From Chrysopilus asiliformis (lineage: Eukaryota > Arthropoda > Insecta > Diptera > Rhagionidae): a stretch of 64,000 nucleotides of DNA. Each line of letters starts with the position of its first letter. Positions within the stretch are counted from its first letter, which is position 1. The notes under the pieces are model-generated. The model was not told the DNA's origin. It did not search any database and saw nothing but the letters and a program-made list of their open reading frames with translations. Positions 22,500-33,632 of this stretch are shown here, in pieces. The DNA is taken from NCBI GenBank assembly GCA_964034945.1, contig OZ035961.1, positions 16,011,243 through 16,075,242 on the forward strand, given 5' to 3'. Position numbers and translations under genes: made by a program.

Positions 22500-23515
22500 T
22501 TTATGAACACACATTCAATTAGATTAAAATGCTGCATAGCTGTTACATCTTAACAAGAATGTAATCAAAAGTAATTCAACCATAAATCTGACACTATTTA
22601 CAATTTTTACAAAATTATGCAACAAAAAATAAGGAAATAGAATCACTTCAATTTGTTAAAAATTAAACAAAGCTTGGCAAGAAACAAACAGACCTTCACA
22701 GTTTTTTTTTGTGTTATTGCCCAATATTTTGTCACGTTACAACGAGTAACTTTAACAATAACAAAAACAAAAACGCATAACAGCGAATTCGTAATCAAAT
22801 AAATTCAAGTAACCAATTATTGTAAAAAAAGAAACGAAGAAGATCAAGAAGCGGAAAGAAAATTTTGTTCATTAAGAAAAACTCGTTGGACACCAAAAAA
22901 TCGATTTTTTTGTCACACTCTTTTTTGAGCAATAAAATAAAACAAAACCGATAGTTTCTATTATTAATAAAATTATATTTAAAATGGTAATAACAATTAG
23001 GTTAATGTTTTTGACTCAATTTCATTACAGACACTTCACAATTTGTCGCTTGGGCAAGGGGAAGTGAACTCCAGTGGTCAATCATTTAATTTCCAAATGA
23101 GCTTTTGTCTCTACAGATAATAAAATATTACCCTACTAGCATTTTAGTGTATTACCGCCGACGCGCTGTGATAATAAGCATTTAAAATAGTGCTAAAGTG
23201 GTAATTGGAGTTTTTGAATCACATGAAAACGAGTATGTCGAAATGAAGTTGTACTTATTTACTTACTTACTTACTTACAAATGTTTACTATTAAAGTGCG
23301 CGCCTATACTAGCATAGTGGCAAATACGTTCCGTACACCAAAACTCTTAAAATCGTTAAAAAAACACAAAAATCAATCACTTCTCTTGTTTTTTTTAATC
23401 CTTGAAATTTTAGATACCAGACTTTTTTTAAAAGAAATTTCGTGTTTTTAATGTTCGTTTTAAAATACTGTAAATATACTCGGGCTGAAAGCACGATATT
23501 TAAAAAGCTTATATT
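22500..23515. other. Gene-free stretch
   Basis: AT-rich; a short (TTAC)n run at about 23255-23278; nothing else recognised. Confidence 0.4.
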
Positions 23516-23845
23516 TAGCTTGTGTTTTTTTTTGTATGCCTTTGTCTGTCAGGGTCAAATCTTGTAATCGAATTTTGACCCACTTCCACTCATCCGATTG
23601 ACTTGAAATTCTGCACATACCTGTAACTCAGGTGACAATACAATAATTTCACTACTTCGTCCTTGCAATGATAACGGAAGATCTTGTAATGATAGTGTGA
23701 TTATCCTTTTCCTTAAAAAATCTCATTTGGGATTTTTGGGGTCGCCGAATCCAATTCTGATGATAAAAGTCCGTAAGGAAAGCGAGAAGTCCTGTAGGGA
23801 TAACGTGATTATCCTTTTCCTACAAAAAAAAAATTACTTTTAGAT
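23516..23845 (+). repeat. Repeat-like segment with GATTGACTTGAAATTCTGCAC block
   Basis: The TTTGTCTGTCAGG tract followed by CCGATTGACTTGAAATTCTG resembles the central block of families A and B. An internal imperfect direct repeat (GTGATTATCCTTTTCCT at about 23697 and again at about 23803) is about 106 bp apart. Likely an old Helentron-like copy of another family. Confidence 0.4.
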
Positions 23846-23999
23846 AGCTGTCTGTAAAATACGTCACGCTAAATTTAGTATTTCGGACCTCCTCATGTCC
23901 CACTCTTCGAGGATGTTTTGTAAGGACTCTAGTACCCACCGTTACACTATCGAAAATCCCCGCTACCCTTAAAATGTGATGTATTTTTTGAACAGTCCT
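23846..23999. mobile_element. Family G MITE
   Basis: Left AGCTGTCTGTAAAATACGTC, right GATGTATTTTTTGAACAGTC as imperfect inverted ends. 154 bp. Sits directly between the family C-like repeat and family A copy 2. Confidence 0.55.
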
Positions 24000-24024
24000 T
24001 AATTATAGAGCGTAGATACACAAC

Positions 24025-25241
24025 TTTTTATAGCCGTATGGTGAAACCAAAGGGTATATTAACTTTGCCTTACCGTTTGTTACGCCAAGATCCCGTTATC
24101 ACACACAAAAAACAGACGGACGGATGGACATGCAAAATTCAATTTTTTCTACCATTCTAAACACACAAAAAAAAATGAATTCTGCATGTCCGTCCGTCCG
24201 TCTGTCTGTCCGTTTGTGGCACGGATTGCGGGCAGAGCTGGGCATACTTCAGTACATTTGATACTGCAGTACACGAGCAGTACCAGTACATAGATACTTG
24301 TACTGGGCTTGCCACCAGTATCAATACCTTAAGTATTGGTACTGCACGATCAGTACCAGTACTTGAAGTACTTGTAATCGATGCACGGATCCAGTCCCAG
24401 TACAAAAAGTACTGGTACTGGTTTTTTACAATATTTGTATTTTTGTACTGGTTTTTTGCAATACCAGTACTTTTTGTACTGGTATTGGTTTTTGCAGTAC
24501 CAGTACTTTTTGTACTGGTTTTGAGTTTTGCAGTACCAGTACTTTTATACTTTTTCAAGTACTTTTGCAAAAGTACTGGAATTTATTCAAGTACTTTTGC
24601 AAAAGTACTGGAACTTTTTCAAGTACTTTTGCAAAAGTACTGGAATTTTTTCAAGTATTTTTCGCGAAAGTACTGATATTTTTCAAGTACATAGCACTGG
24701 TACTGGAGTTTCAGTACCAGTACCGATGTTGGTATTTTTGTACTGCTCAGTCAGAGCAATACCAGTACAAAATTTACTGGTACTGAAATCTCAGTACCAG
24801 TACTCTTTGTAATGATACTGAAATGCGGTTAAAAGTATCATTACCATATACTGGTACTGATACTTGAGTATTGAGTATTTTGCCCAGCTCTGATTGCGGG
24901 CGCACGGATTGACTTGAAATTTTACGCAGATTCATTTCATTAATGGGCAAAAATGGACCATTAGGGGGGGTAACCCCCCATACGAACGAAAACGTTTCTT
25001 GCAAATATCTCGAAAACGGTGCATCTTATCAAAAAAGTCCAAGAACAAAAGTTATTTAGGATATGATTCTACATAAAACTCCCATACATCAAAATCTGAT
25101 TGGAATAAATTTTAAAAAATCTTATTGGAAAGTTTGACTTCAAAGTGGAATTTCTGTACAACTGTTCGAATTTTGATACGAATATCACCATACGGGTTTT
25201 CAATAATTGCCAGATTGGCAATTATAGCTTTTGTTATGTTT
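24025..25241 (+). mobile_element. Family A (DINE-1-like) copy 2, interrupted by a hAT MITE
   Basis: Starts TTTTTATAGCCGTATGGTGA, ends CTTTTGTTATGTTT. 3' subterminal repeat TCACCATACGGG and hairpin AATTGCCAG-A-TTGGCAATT are present. Split by the 660-bp element at 24233-24892. It also carries a local inverted duplication around 24112-24210, in which the GACGGACGG...GACATGC segment appears in both orientations. Confidence 0.75.
24233..24892. mobile_element. hAT-type MITE rich in AGTACT/GGTACTGG palindromes
   Basis: Perfect 12-bp TIRs CAGAGCTGGGCA (24233-24244) and TGCCCAGCTCTG (24881-24892). The 8-bp target duplication ATTGCGGG is intact at 24225-24232 and 24893-24900. The interior is almost entirely permutations of AGTACT, CAGTACCAGTAC and AAGTACTTTTGCAAAAGTAC, with several 29-31 bp units around 24555-24675. 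No transposase. TIR start and TSD length identify hAT. Confidence 0.88.
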
Positions 25242-25548
25242 TCCTCTCGCAACATCGTTTTTAGAAATTTAAATTTATAAATGGGTCGACGATCACCGTC
25301 TCCGAAGACAAAATTTTGCCTGCAGCGCATTCTTCTAAAAGTTGAACTTTAAAATTTTCAGCATAAATGCGCCGCAGACGAATTTAAAAAAAAATTATGA
25401 AGCTCGGTAAAATTCTTTGATAGAAATACGCCCCAGGCGATAGCTCTCATCGTTTAAATTTATATTAATTTAGTAGAAAACCATTGAAGAGGACGTTTCT
25501 GATTCCAAAAACTTTATTACTTGCATTAAAGATAGTTTTGTAAAAAGC

Positions 25549-25809
25549 CTAAGGCCCCGTTTACAGTAGCGAATTTGTCTGCGTATTTCATTCAGAATTT
25601 GTTCCGCGAATTTTAATCATCTTTTGCAGAATAAAATCACTTAGTAAAAGTGGTCAAAATTTGAATTTTTATGTGAAAAAATTCTAGTTCGGGAGTTTTT
25701 CACGAATAAATTCCTGAATTTTGTGTCGTAGTCTAAACGGTTGTGCAATATAAATTTAGTATCGAAGAATAAAATTCGCGGAATAAAGTGTCAGGTGTAA
25801 ACAGCAAAG
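25549..25809. mobile_element. Family F MITE copy 1
   Basis: Begins CTAAGGCCCCGTTTACAGTA and ends with AGTGTCAGGTGTAAACAGCA. The ends are imperfect inverted repeats. Collinear with the copy at 55900-56171, sharing AATAAAATTCGCGGAATAAA and TTTTGTGTCGTAGTCTAAAC blocks. Confidence 0.6.
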
Positions 25810-27249
25810 TATTTCGCATTTTTCCTAAATTTTGCGACCCACGGATTGTCAGACAGTGCTATAAAGTATGGATATTTGGGAAAAATACAAGAACTTTTTT
25901 ATAGCTCTAAGGAAAGAATCGGTAATGTTGTTTAAATTATTTAATTAAACAAAAATGCATATCCGCTGTTAATGTTTGGGATTTTTATTTTCAGGGTTAA
26001 AAGATTCGCAGCAACATCATAATAAACCAAAGTTCACACCTTAAGAGCGCCTGAACTTAAGGTCGCTCGACTTTCAAAATGCATCTCGACTTTTGTCGGA
26101 TGTGGATTCCGTTGGGGAAAATGGGGAATTTCACATGGACTTTGCCCCACGCTGCCCCATCCAATTATGTCTGAGATCATCTCAGACCTCCAATTCCCCT
26201 GAAATCACCATTATGGTGGTGGATCAAGCCTTAATTTACAGACTTCAATATCACCTCCACTGCCTTCAGACTACTTACTGGTATTGCAGGCCATATTAAT
26301 GTGTCGCTGCTGATAATATGTTGATGATGAGATCAGTGATCATGAGTGATCGCCCACCACCTTTCATATTTCAGCGATCAACATTTAAACTTGGGCAAAT
26401 GATCTCGAGATTTCAATTCGAATTCGGTTTGAGTTCATTTATTTGAAATCTCTTCAGTTCATTTCGAATCGCGGTTGGATTTCTGTTAATTGGAATCGTC
26501 GTCGTTTCTTCTGACTTCCCCAAGTGTGCTGCTGCGTTTACTGTTGGTCAGCATTTTGATGTCATTTACTGTAAACTGGTAGCAAGTTTTGTTTTTTTTT
26601 TCTGCATTGTATGTGGTTGATTTGACCCCCCAGCAGATTCCAAAGAGAGGGGGCAGACCGACTAAAACGGTGGACAAATTATAATTTCATTTCAGTTTCA
26701 TTCACAAATTGACCGAGTGATCTTTATCCATATTTTCATTTCGTTTGGCGGCGTGTTTTTTATGTAATTTTTATGTTTTATTCTCTTATCTCACGATTTA
26801 TGAAAAAGTAACATTTTTGAAGATTTCAAAATTCGCATCACACTAGAAGCAATTCTAGAGAAAAAAAACACAAACGTGACGGAGTCGTTATTTTACATAA
26901 AATTTTTGATAAATTTTGTATCAACAACAAGAAAATTTCCATTTACAAAGTGATTGGATAATTGGGATCATTAAGCAACAGTGATTTTGGTGCAAATTTC
27001 TCAAAAAGTTTTTATTGAAAATTACAAGTTCACAGCAGATTCAGCTAATAGTGTACTGAGGTTATTTTAATTAATTTAAAATAAAGTGTTTAGTACAGGC
27101 GAATTATTTACTGTGCAATCAGGAATTTATTTTCAAAGTTAAAAAGAAATATCGATTTCAAAGAATAATAAAAATCATTCACTTTGTTGATCATTGAGGA
27201 ATTATACAAAAAAAAAAAACTTGGCTACTTCCGTAATATTCAGGTGAGT
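25810..27249. other. Gene-free stretch with a GC-richer patch
   Basis: 26040-26330 is less AT-rich and might be an old transposon fragment, but no frame is recognisable. Confidence 0.3.
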
Positions 27250-27390
27250 GCATGGATTGGGTACGAAATCCCGTTTTTTATAATCTCGTATTTAAAATCC
27301 TGTTTTCCAAAATCCCGTTTTTTAAAACACCGTGTAAAAAAATCCCGTTTTCTAAAATACCATTTTTCAGAATCCCGTTTTTCAAAATTC

Positions 27391-27464
27391 CGTTTTAAAA
27401 GACAAAAATTACTTTCATTAATCAGGCGCCTGATTAATGAAAGTAATTTTTGTCTTTTAAAACG
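27391..27464. repeat. 74-bp perfect palindrome
   Basis: Arms of 37 bp (27391-27427, 27428-27464) are exact reverse complements with no spacer, centred on CAGGC|GCCTG. It abuts the array of AATCCCGTTTT units on its left. Confidence 0.95.
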
Positions 27465-28241
27465 ACATTGATAAAAGGTTTGAATGAGGTTACTAACTAG
27501 AATTCCAAAATACCGCAATGAACTTCCCAAAACATTTGTTTATTATATTGACATTTTTCGGAGAAAAAACAACCCAAATAGCATCGAAAGGCACGGGCAC
27601 ATGAGATTTGTTCTTCGCGACTTTAAAATCAGCAATTTACGCAATCGGGACTAAAAATTTACACCTATAATTCACATCTGCGTACAAGAAGCGTAAGAAG
27701 TGACGAGCACGACGCACTGATTAATAATACGTCTGCAAAGCCACAATTGCTTTAGTGGGGAAATTGGTGATCGACGGTTCGTCTTTGGGGCAACATTCGC
27801 TTCATGAAAATCCTGCGGCGATAGAGCAGCATTTGATGGTTTTCGGGTCGAAACAGTGATTAGTTGTGGAGCCTGAATGCCAGTTTCGCTTTGAAGAAGG
27901 GTGTGATGGGAACAGGGTCGACCCGGTTGCCCTTAGAGTTACCTCAAAGTCCCCGGTTTGCAAACAAAAGAAAAAAAAATTGATGCTGAAGCGCCATATT
28001 CAACATTGACATTTGATGCAAAGGGTTTCACTTCGAGAATTATATTTCTTATTTCAGGCTAATAACTGAAGGAAATTGTATAAAAGATGGATAGGAGACA
28101 TTTTTGAAACAGCACAATTTCATTGGCATCAAAATTTCATTGCAAAAGAAAAAATAAATTTAACCGGTAGGATAAAACTAAAGAAATTTTTCATTAAAAA
28201 CTAAATAATTTGATGGCCCATTAAAATCTGTTTAAATTTCA

Positions 28242-28326
28242 GATTCAATATTGTCGAAAATTTTTAATTGCAACTAAAATCACGCCATGCCATCGAAAGA
28301 AAAGTCCATTATAAAATAATACCCCA
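28242..28326 (+). repeat. 85-bp direct repeat, copy 1
   Basis: Starts GATTCAATATTGTCGAAAAT; base-for-base identical to 28605-28689. The two copies are offset by 363 bp. Confidence 0.95.
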
Positions 28327-28604
28327 TTCAAGGTTTCGATCTTCGGCCCATTGCACAGCACGAGTAAAGATTTCAACTCTATACAGAAGACTATTCATTA
28401 TATTTATATTCCATACATATACAAATGGAAAAGAAGTTGTGTTCCGCATATGTAACTCCAGTTAGTGTAATTTTTGTTCACATTATAGAGTACCAGTTTT
28501 CTTGTTTGTTCACGTTGTAAGATACTCAATGTTGACAGCGAAGGGGTTCATGTTACTGGATTGTTCATATAATGGAGTATTCACGTAAAAAAGCAATCAA
28601 TATT

Positions 28605-28689
28605 GATTCAATATTGTCGAAAATTTTTAATTGCAACTAAAATCACGCCATGCCATCGAAAGAAAAGTCCATTATAAAATAATACCCCA
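28605..28689 (+). repeat. 85-bp direct repeat, copy 2
   Basis: Identical to 28242-28326, ending AAAATAATACCCCA. The 278-bp segment between the copies has no recognised content. Confidence 0.95.
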
Positions 28690-30034
28690 CAAAAAGTCTC
28701 CATGAATTTATCGCCAAAAATAGATTTTCTTAAAAATATTGCTTACAATATAGCTTTAAATTAGTAGATATACAATAAGTAACTCTGATTAAATATTGTA
28801 AAATTTTTATTTGTTTTTTTTTTAATGACCGAAAAAATCCCGTTTCTCTCATTTTCCACGGGATACACTAAAAACGGGATTTTGTAAAACGAGATTTTAA
28901 AAAACGGGATTTTTTAAAAAAAACGGGATTTTGATAAAATGGGATTTTTGGAAACAGGATATCGTATCGATCCCGAGTGCATAAGTTGAAAATTCAAAAA
29001 CTCAAAAATAGTGATTGTGGTATTTTGACATTATATAAGATTAAAAAGTATGCAATCTCTCCTACTCACGGACATATTGTGGTGCATTGTCGTTAAATTA
29101 TCATAAAAAATTTATGGGTCTTCATTATTGTCCAGTTTGAATCTCTCAAAAAAAAAAACCTGAATACTTAAAATCGATTAATTTTGTGTTTCTCTTCAAG
29201 AACCTTTATTTCGTTATTTTTAATAATATTCAACGAACATTATACAATTTGTCCACAGTTTTGTCATCGCAGCAAATTCCAATTGATTCAAAAATTACTG
29301 AAAGAACTTTTCCAATTAATTTTCACGAAATTTGCATAAATTTTTCGTCAGGTCATCAGCTAATTTTTTTTTGTTGTCTCTACTCGTATTTGTATCGCGG
29401 TCAAAGGTTTGAGCTAATTTGTAATACACACTGGTTTAACTGAATTCAATTAAATTAACTTGAATAAACGTAAATTGAATTAATTGTAAAAATTTATTTA
29501 CGGTTCGACCACCTCACCTTGTGACAGTGCACTTGATCTAGTAGGGGTCTATGGTTGACATTAAACCATTAAACAAAACTACGTAGACTCGACTTTAAAA
29601 CTACATAGACTATACTATAAAACTACTATAAAAGTTCATTGGTAGGCCCATAGAATAAGATCTTTTAGAATGTCGTTCACCATGAGTGATTGACCGTAAT
29701 TATCTACTAATTTTTTTTTTGTGTTTTTGTTTTCTTCAGAATTAATTAAAGTTTTATGAGTATCGGTGATACAATTTTTATTCATTTTCAAAGGTTATCT
29801 AAAAGTTGAAAACATATCAATTTTTCCGTGTTTAAAAGAAATTGTAGGAAATTAAAATTCTTGACTAATCAATAAAAACCATTTACGGAAATTTTCACAA
29901 ATGTTGCATTTTTTTATCCGGAAGATTTGAAAGATTATTTATTTTTCTTCTCGCAAAATTCGTTCAAGATTTAATAGAATAGGTGTTTTGTTGGAGCCAA
30001 TTAACATTCAAATTAAGAAAGAAAATTATAAAAA

Positions 30035-30078
30035 GGCCTCTGAAGATGAGCCAAAAACAAGGCTCGAAACGTCAGGCT
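30035..30078 (+). ncRNA. Hammerhead-ribozyme-like core motif
   Basis: Block order: GGCCT (helix I), CTGAAGA (core CUGANGA), T, GAGCC-loop-GGCTC (helix II, 5 perfect pairs), GAAAC, GTC, AGGCT (pairs with GGCCT: 4 Watson-Crick and 1 G-U). Two departures: an extra U between the core and helix II, and no loop in helix III (GAAAC abuts GTC). Activity as a monomer is therefore doubtful. Such motifs accompany retroelements in many eukaryotes. Confidence 0.35.
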
Positions 30079-30132
30079 AGAAAATTAAACATAATTTTTG
30101 TTTTTATTTATCAAAATTGGACCGCTAACGGC

Positions 30133-30252
30133 CAATTTATTCACTAGGAGTTAAATCGCCTTAACTCCCTTAACTCACCTTTAACATGGAAAATAAGGTT
30201 AGCTAACTCCCTTAACTCACTAACTCGGCTTAACTCCTAGTGAATAAATTAG
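30133..30252. mobile_element. Hairpin-forming MITE (TTCACTAGGAGTTAA ends)
   Basis: AATTTATTCACTAGGAGTTA on the left and its reverse complement on the right (ending 30252). The interior repeats TTAACTCCC/TTAACTCAC on both sides, so the whole 120-bp unit can fold on itself. Confidence 0.6.
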
Positions 30253-31987
30253 GGGTAAGCCCGCCAAACTAATATAAATAATATTACACGGTCGACATAT
30301 TATCAAAATTCAAACTAAAGTTTTTTTTCATTTTCAAAAAAAAATTTTTTGATGTTTTTATCTGAATTTTCTAAATTTATTTTAAAAATGATTTAATGGG
30401 ATCTGTCTGATAGATTAAAACTAATCTTAGAAAAATTTTCTTACAATCGGGTTATCAATTTTGAAGATATGCTCTATTTGTGAAGTGTTTGACCAAAAGT
30501 GAGGGAATAGGAAAGAGTTCTGTTTTCATATTTTTTTCTACTGCATTTTTTGCCCATGGCTATTTGGAATGGTTCAAACGTTTGGAATAATAAATTCAAT
30601 TTGGGTGAAATTTCTCAGTTGGAATTTTAGGAAAATTTTCGTGATTGAATTTCGATGTATGTAAATTTTTTTTACTTTGCTATGATTAGTTTTTGCGGTA
30701 ATCCCGAAAAAGATGTAACTTGGGTGGAAGAATGGGAGGCCGTCGTTAAATTTACTGCGGTTAGGGATTAAATTTACTGCGGTTAGGGATATAAATAGGG
30801 TGACACCATATTTTATTTCTTCGAATACTTTCGAGAGGGAAGGGGGTGGGGAAAGGAACCTGATTAATGCAAAATCATTCGAAAAGTACGAAACAATCTA
30901 AAGCGAAAAAAAAATCTTACGTCCTAACTTTTTTCCAAAAAATGAATTTTTCTGTTACTTTTTGTAGTAGAACAGATGCGCCACAGGGAAATTTTTCAGG
31001 AAAAAAAATAGGCTAAACTTTACTTTAGAGGCGCGGCTGACTATGATCTTCATATTTTTTTCCTAGCTTTATGGGGTCAAATGAATTTAAAAAATAAAAA
31101 AAAAATAGTCGCTCGGCCATAGGGGGGAGCCGTGAGCCACCCAAATTTTTTTCGCAAAAACTACAAACGGCTATAATTTACATAATAATCATAAATTTTA
31201 TAATAAAATGCGCCGCAGGCGATTTCTTTTTAAATAAAAACACGATGGAGGTAGAAACTGATGAAAAAACTGCTCTGCATGCAAAAATTTTCGGTTTAAA
31301 GACTAAATTGAGATTTGTTTACACCAAACAACATGCCTAAATCTGGAACTGACCAGGCCAATCCTCCCGGATTATCGTCTCAAATCATTATATGAAACTT
31401 TTCCGATTTTTCGAACTTTTACAACCGAATTTTAACAACCAAATAAAATAAGAATAACTAATGCTAGGATCATACATGGCTACTCTCACTGCGTAGCGCG
31501 AAAAAAAAAACCGTCCGAAAAACTCCAGCGGCTGCAAAAATGGACAGTTTTTCTGCATGCTGTGCAGCGAAAGTAGCCATATCTGATCTAGCCATAAGAT
31601 TCTGCAAAACAGAACATTTTGCAGAGTAAAAAATGTCTACTGGCCAGTTTCACGAAGCTGGTAGCAGGCTCTTTTTGGTGGAAATTCGCCCGCTAACTAG
31701 ATTTATCGGACGCTAAAAATTTCGTTAAACCCTCCCTAAATTTCTCTGGCTGCCTTAGGATTTATTGGCCAATGATTCTGAATAATATTTGGAATTTATC
31801 CTAAAACTTAGGGAAAACTTCCTATTTGTTTTGCTGTGAATTCTCTTTTTTTGGTGTTATTACCAAAATATTACAATTTTTATAAAAATCGAACCTATGT
31901 TCAGTTTTTTAATTAATTATTAAGTTTAATTAAAACTTAGAAACTTATGTACAACTTAAAAAATTTAAGTCGAAGAATTTCTATGGT

Positions 31988-32287
31988 TTAACCCTTTCAG
32001 ACCTGATGTCCCACCAGTGGGACAATTCCTCAAACTAGTTTTTACAGCTATCCGATGTTGAAATTACTGTTTAAATCCTCGAATGAGCCTTTTGTTAATT
32101 ACTCAACTCCGTAAAAACCAATTATCTGACTGTTTTGTCAGAAATATTTCATATTTCGTCGAAAATGGACACGTAATTTACAAAAAAAAAAAATTAAAAT
32201 TTAAGCTGTTTTTGATCTCTAACATAAGAATCTCACATCAAAAAAAATATTCCACCGCCAGAAATAATTCAGGTCTGAAAGGGTTAA
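31988..32287. mobile_element. piggyBac-type MITE with 19-bp perfect terminal repeats
   Basis: TTAACCCTTTCAGACCTGA at 31988-32006 and its exact reverse complement at 32269-32287, counting the TTAA. An inner CCCACCAGTGGGA palindrome lies near the left end. 300 bp, non-coding. TTAA target and CCCTTT ends point to piggyBac mobilisation. Confidence 0.75.
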
Positions 32288-33400
32288 GTAGGCTAACCAC
32301 AACTTCATTTTTTAAGAATAATACGCGCAAACGGGCCTTAAAATTCTAAATTTATGTACATCACTTTGCAAAAATTGATAAATCATCTATTAATATGGCT
32401 TAAATACCATATTCTACGCAAAAATTTTTACTAATTTTACAGAATATTTTACCAGGTAATCGATGTCTGGTTAAAAATAGCAATAAAAGTTCATTAACTT
32501 TTTTTTAATAGCCAGATGGAGATTTTTGTTGATGATTTTTTTTTCAAAATCGCTGATTACCCTTTCAGCATATCATTCTCGAAAATAACTTTTGTACTTT
32601 AGACATTTACTCAATCCAAATACCGTCAGCGGCTAAGTAAACGCAAATCTTAGAGTAAATTTACCATGTGTTAAGTATAATTTACGATCGTCTCCGTGTA
32701 GTCAAAAAATTTTCATTAATCAAAAGAGCCAATATCTAAAAATATCTTAAATACATTTATACCTGCATAGTGTTATCTCAATCTTATCAGTGATTATATA
32801 TGAGACGGGAGAAGGGAAACGAATTTCTGTTAGTGATAACACGCGGATCTGATTTCGGGAATGTGTTAAAATTATCAAAATTATTCAAATCAAAGTACAA
32901 TCTGAATATTATCTCATTTTTACAATTTAATGTGTTGCGTAATCTAGCAAAAAGATTCGTGTTGCAATCTTATCAGATGCGAAAGATTATATCAGTAAAC
33001 CCAAGACTTCAGTGTTTATACCTTAATGCTGATAACGTATTTAAAGATAAGTGAAAAGTGATTTTCCTTTTGAAATTGTCTTTTTAGATAAATTCAGAAA
33101 AATTTTGATTTGAAAATAGTAAAAGTACGGATTTTTTTTTGGGAAAAAAAAGAAGTTTTATTAATCATGAGGAGTTCCAGTAAAAGGAATAATGGAGATT
33201 ATTTCTGTTAGTATTGTCAGTGACCAAAACACAATACCATGAAAATTGGAAAATATGAAATATTGGAATTTTATGGTAACAATTCATAAAAAATATAGAC
33301 TGTTCTTCCGAAATGTTGATACAACAAAATAGTTTTTCCGAAATGTCGTGACGACAAAATGTCGTGACGACTAAGCCAAATTGTCCCTTTTTTATGGATT

Positions 33401-33494
33401 CCGTTTTTTCTAATCCAGGTTTTTCTAATCCAGTTTGCTCTAATCCAATTTTTTCTAATCCAGTTTTTTCTAATCCAGCCTTTTCTAATCCAGG
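33401..33494 (+). repeat. 15-bp tandem array (TTTTTTCTAATCCAG)n
   Basis: Six units with TTTTCTAATCCA core, period 15 bp. Upstream, ATGTCGTGACGAC is also duplicated (about 33342-33370). Confidence 0.9.
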
Positions 33495-33632
33495 TTTTTT
33501 GTAGCCACAAGCCCCTATCTCCTAATCTGTAAATTAAATAAATGGAGAATTCTGTGTACAAAAAAATCGGAGAAATTCCATGTCATATTATTTAAGACTT
33601 TTAAATAATATGAAATGGAATTTTCTACGTAA

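Larger units (their letters stand above)
27250..28985. mobile_element. Foldback-like element with inverted AATCCCGTTTT arrays
   Basis: Left side 27267-27400: seven or so degenerate units of AATCCCGTTTTxxAAA. Right side 28835-28975: the same units in reverse orientation (AAACGGGATTTT). Outer ends also pair imperfectly: GGATTGGGTACGAAATCCC against GGGATCGATACGATATCCT (reversed right end). The interior includes the 74-bp palindrome and an 85-bp direct repeat. No ORF. Confidence 0.5.
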
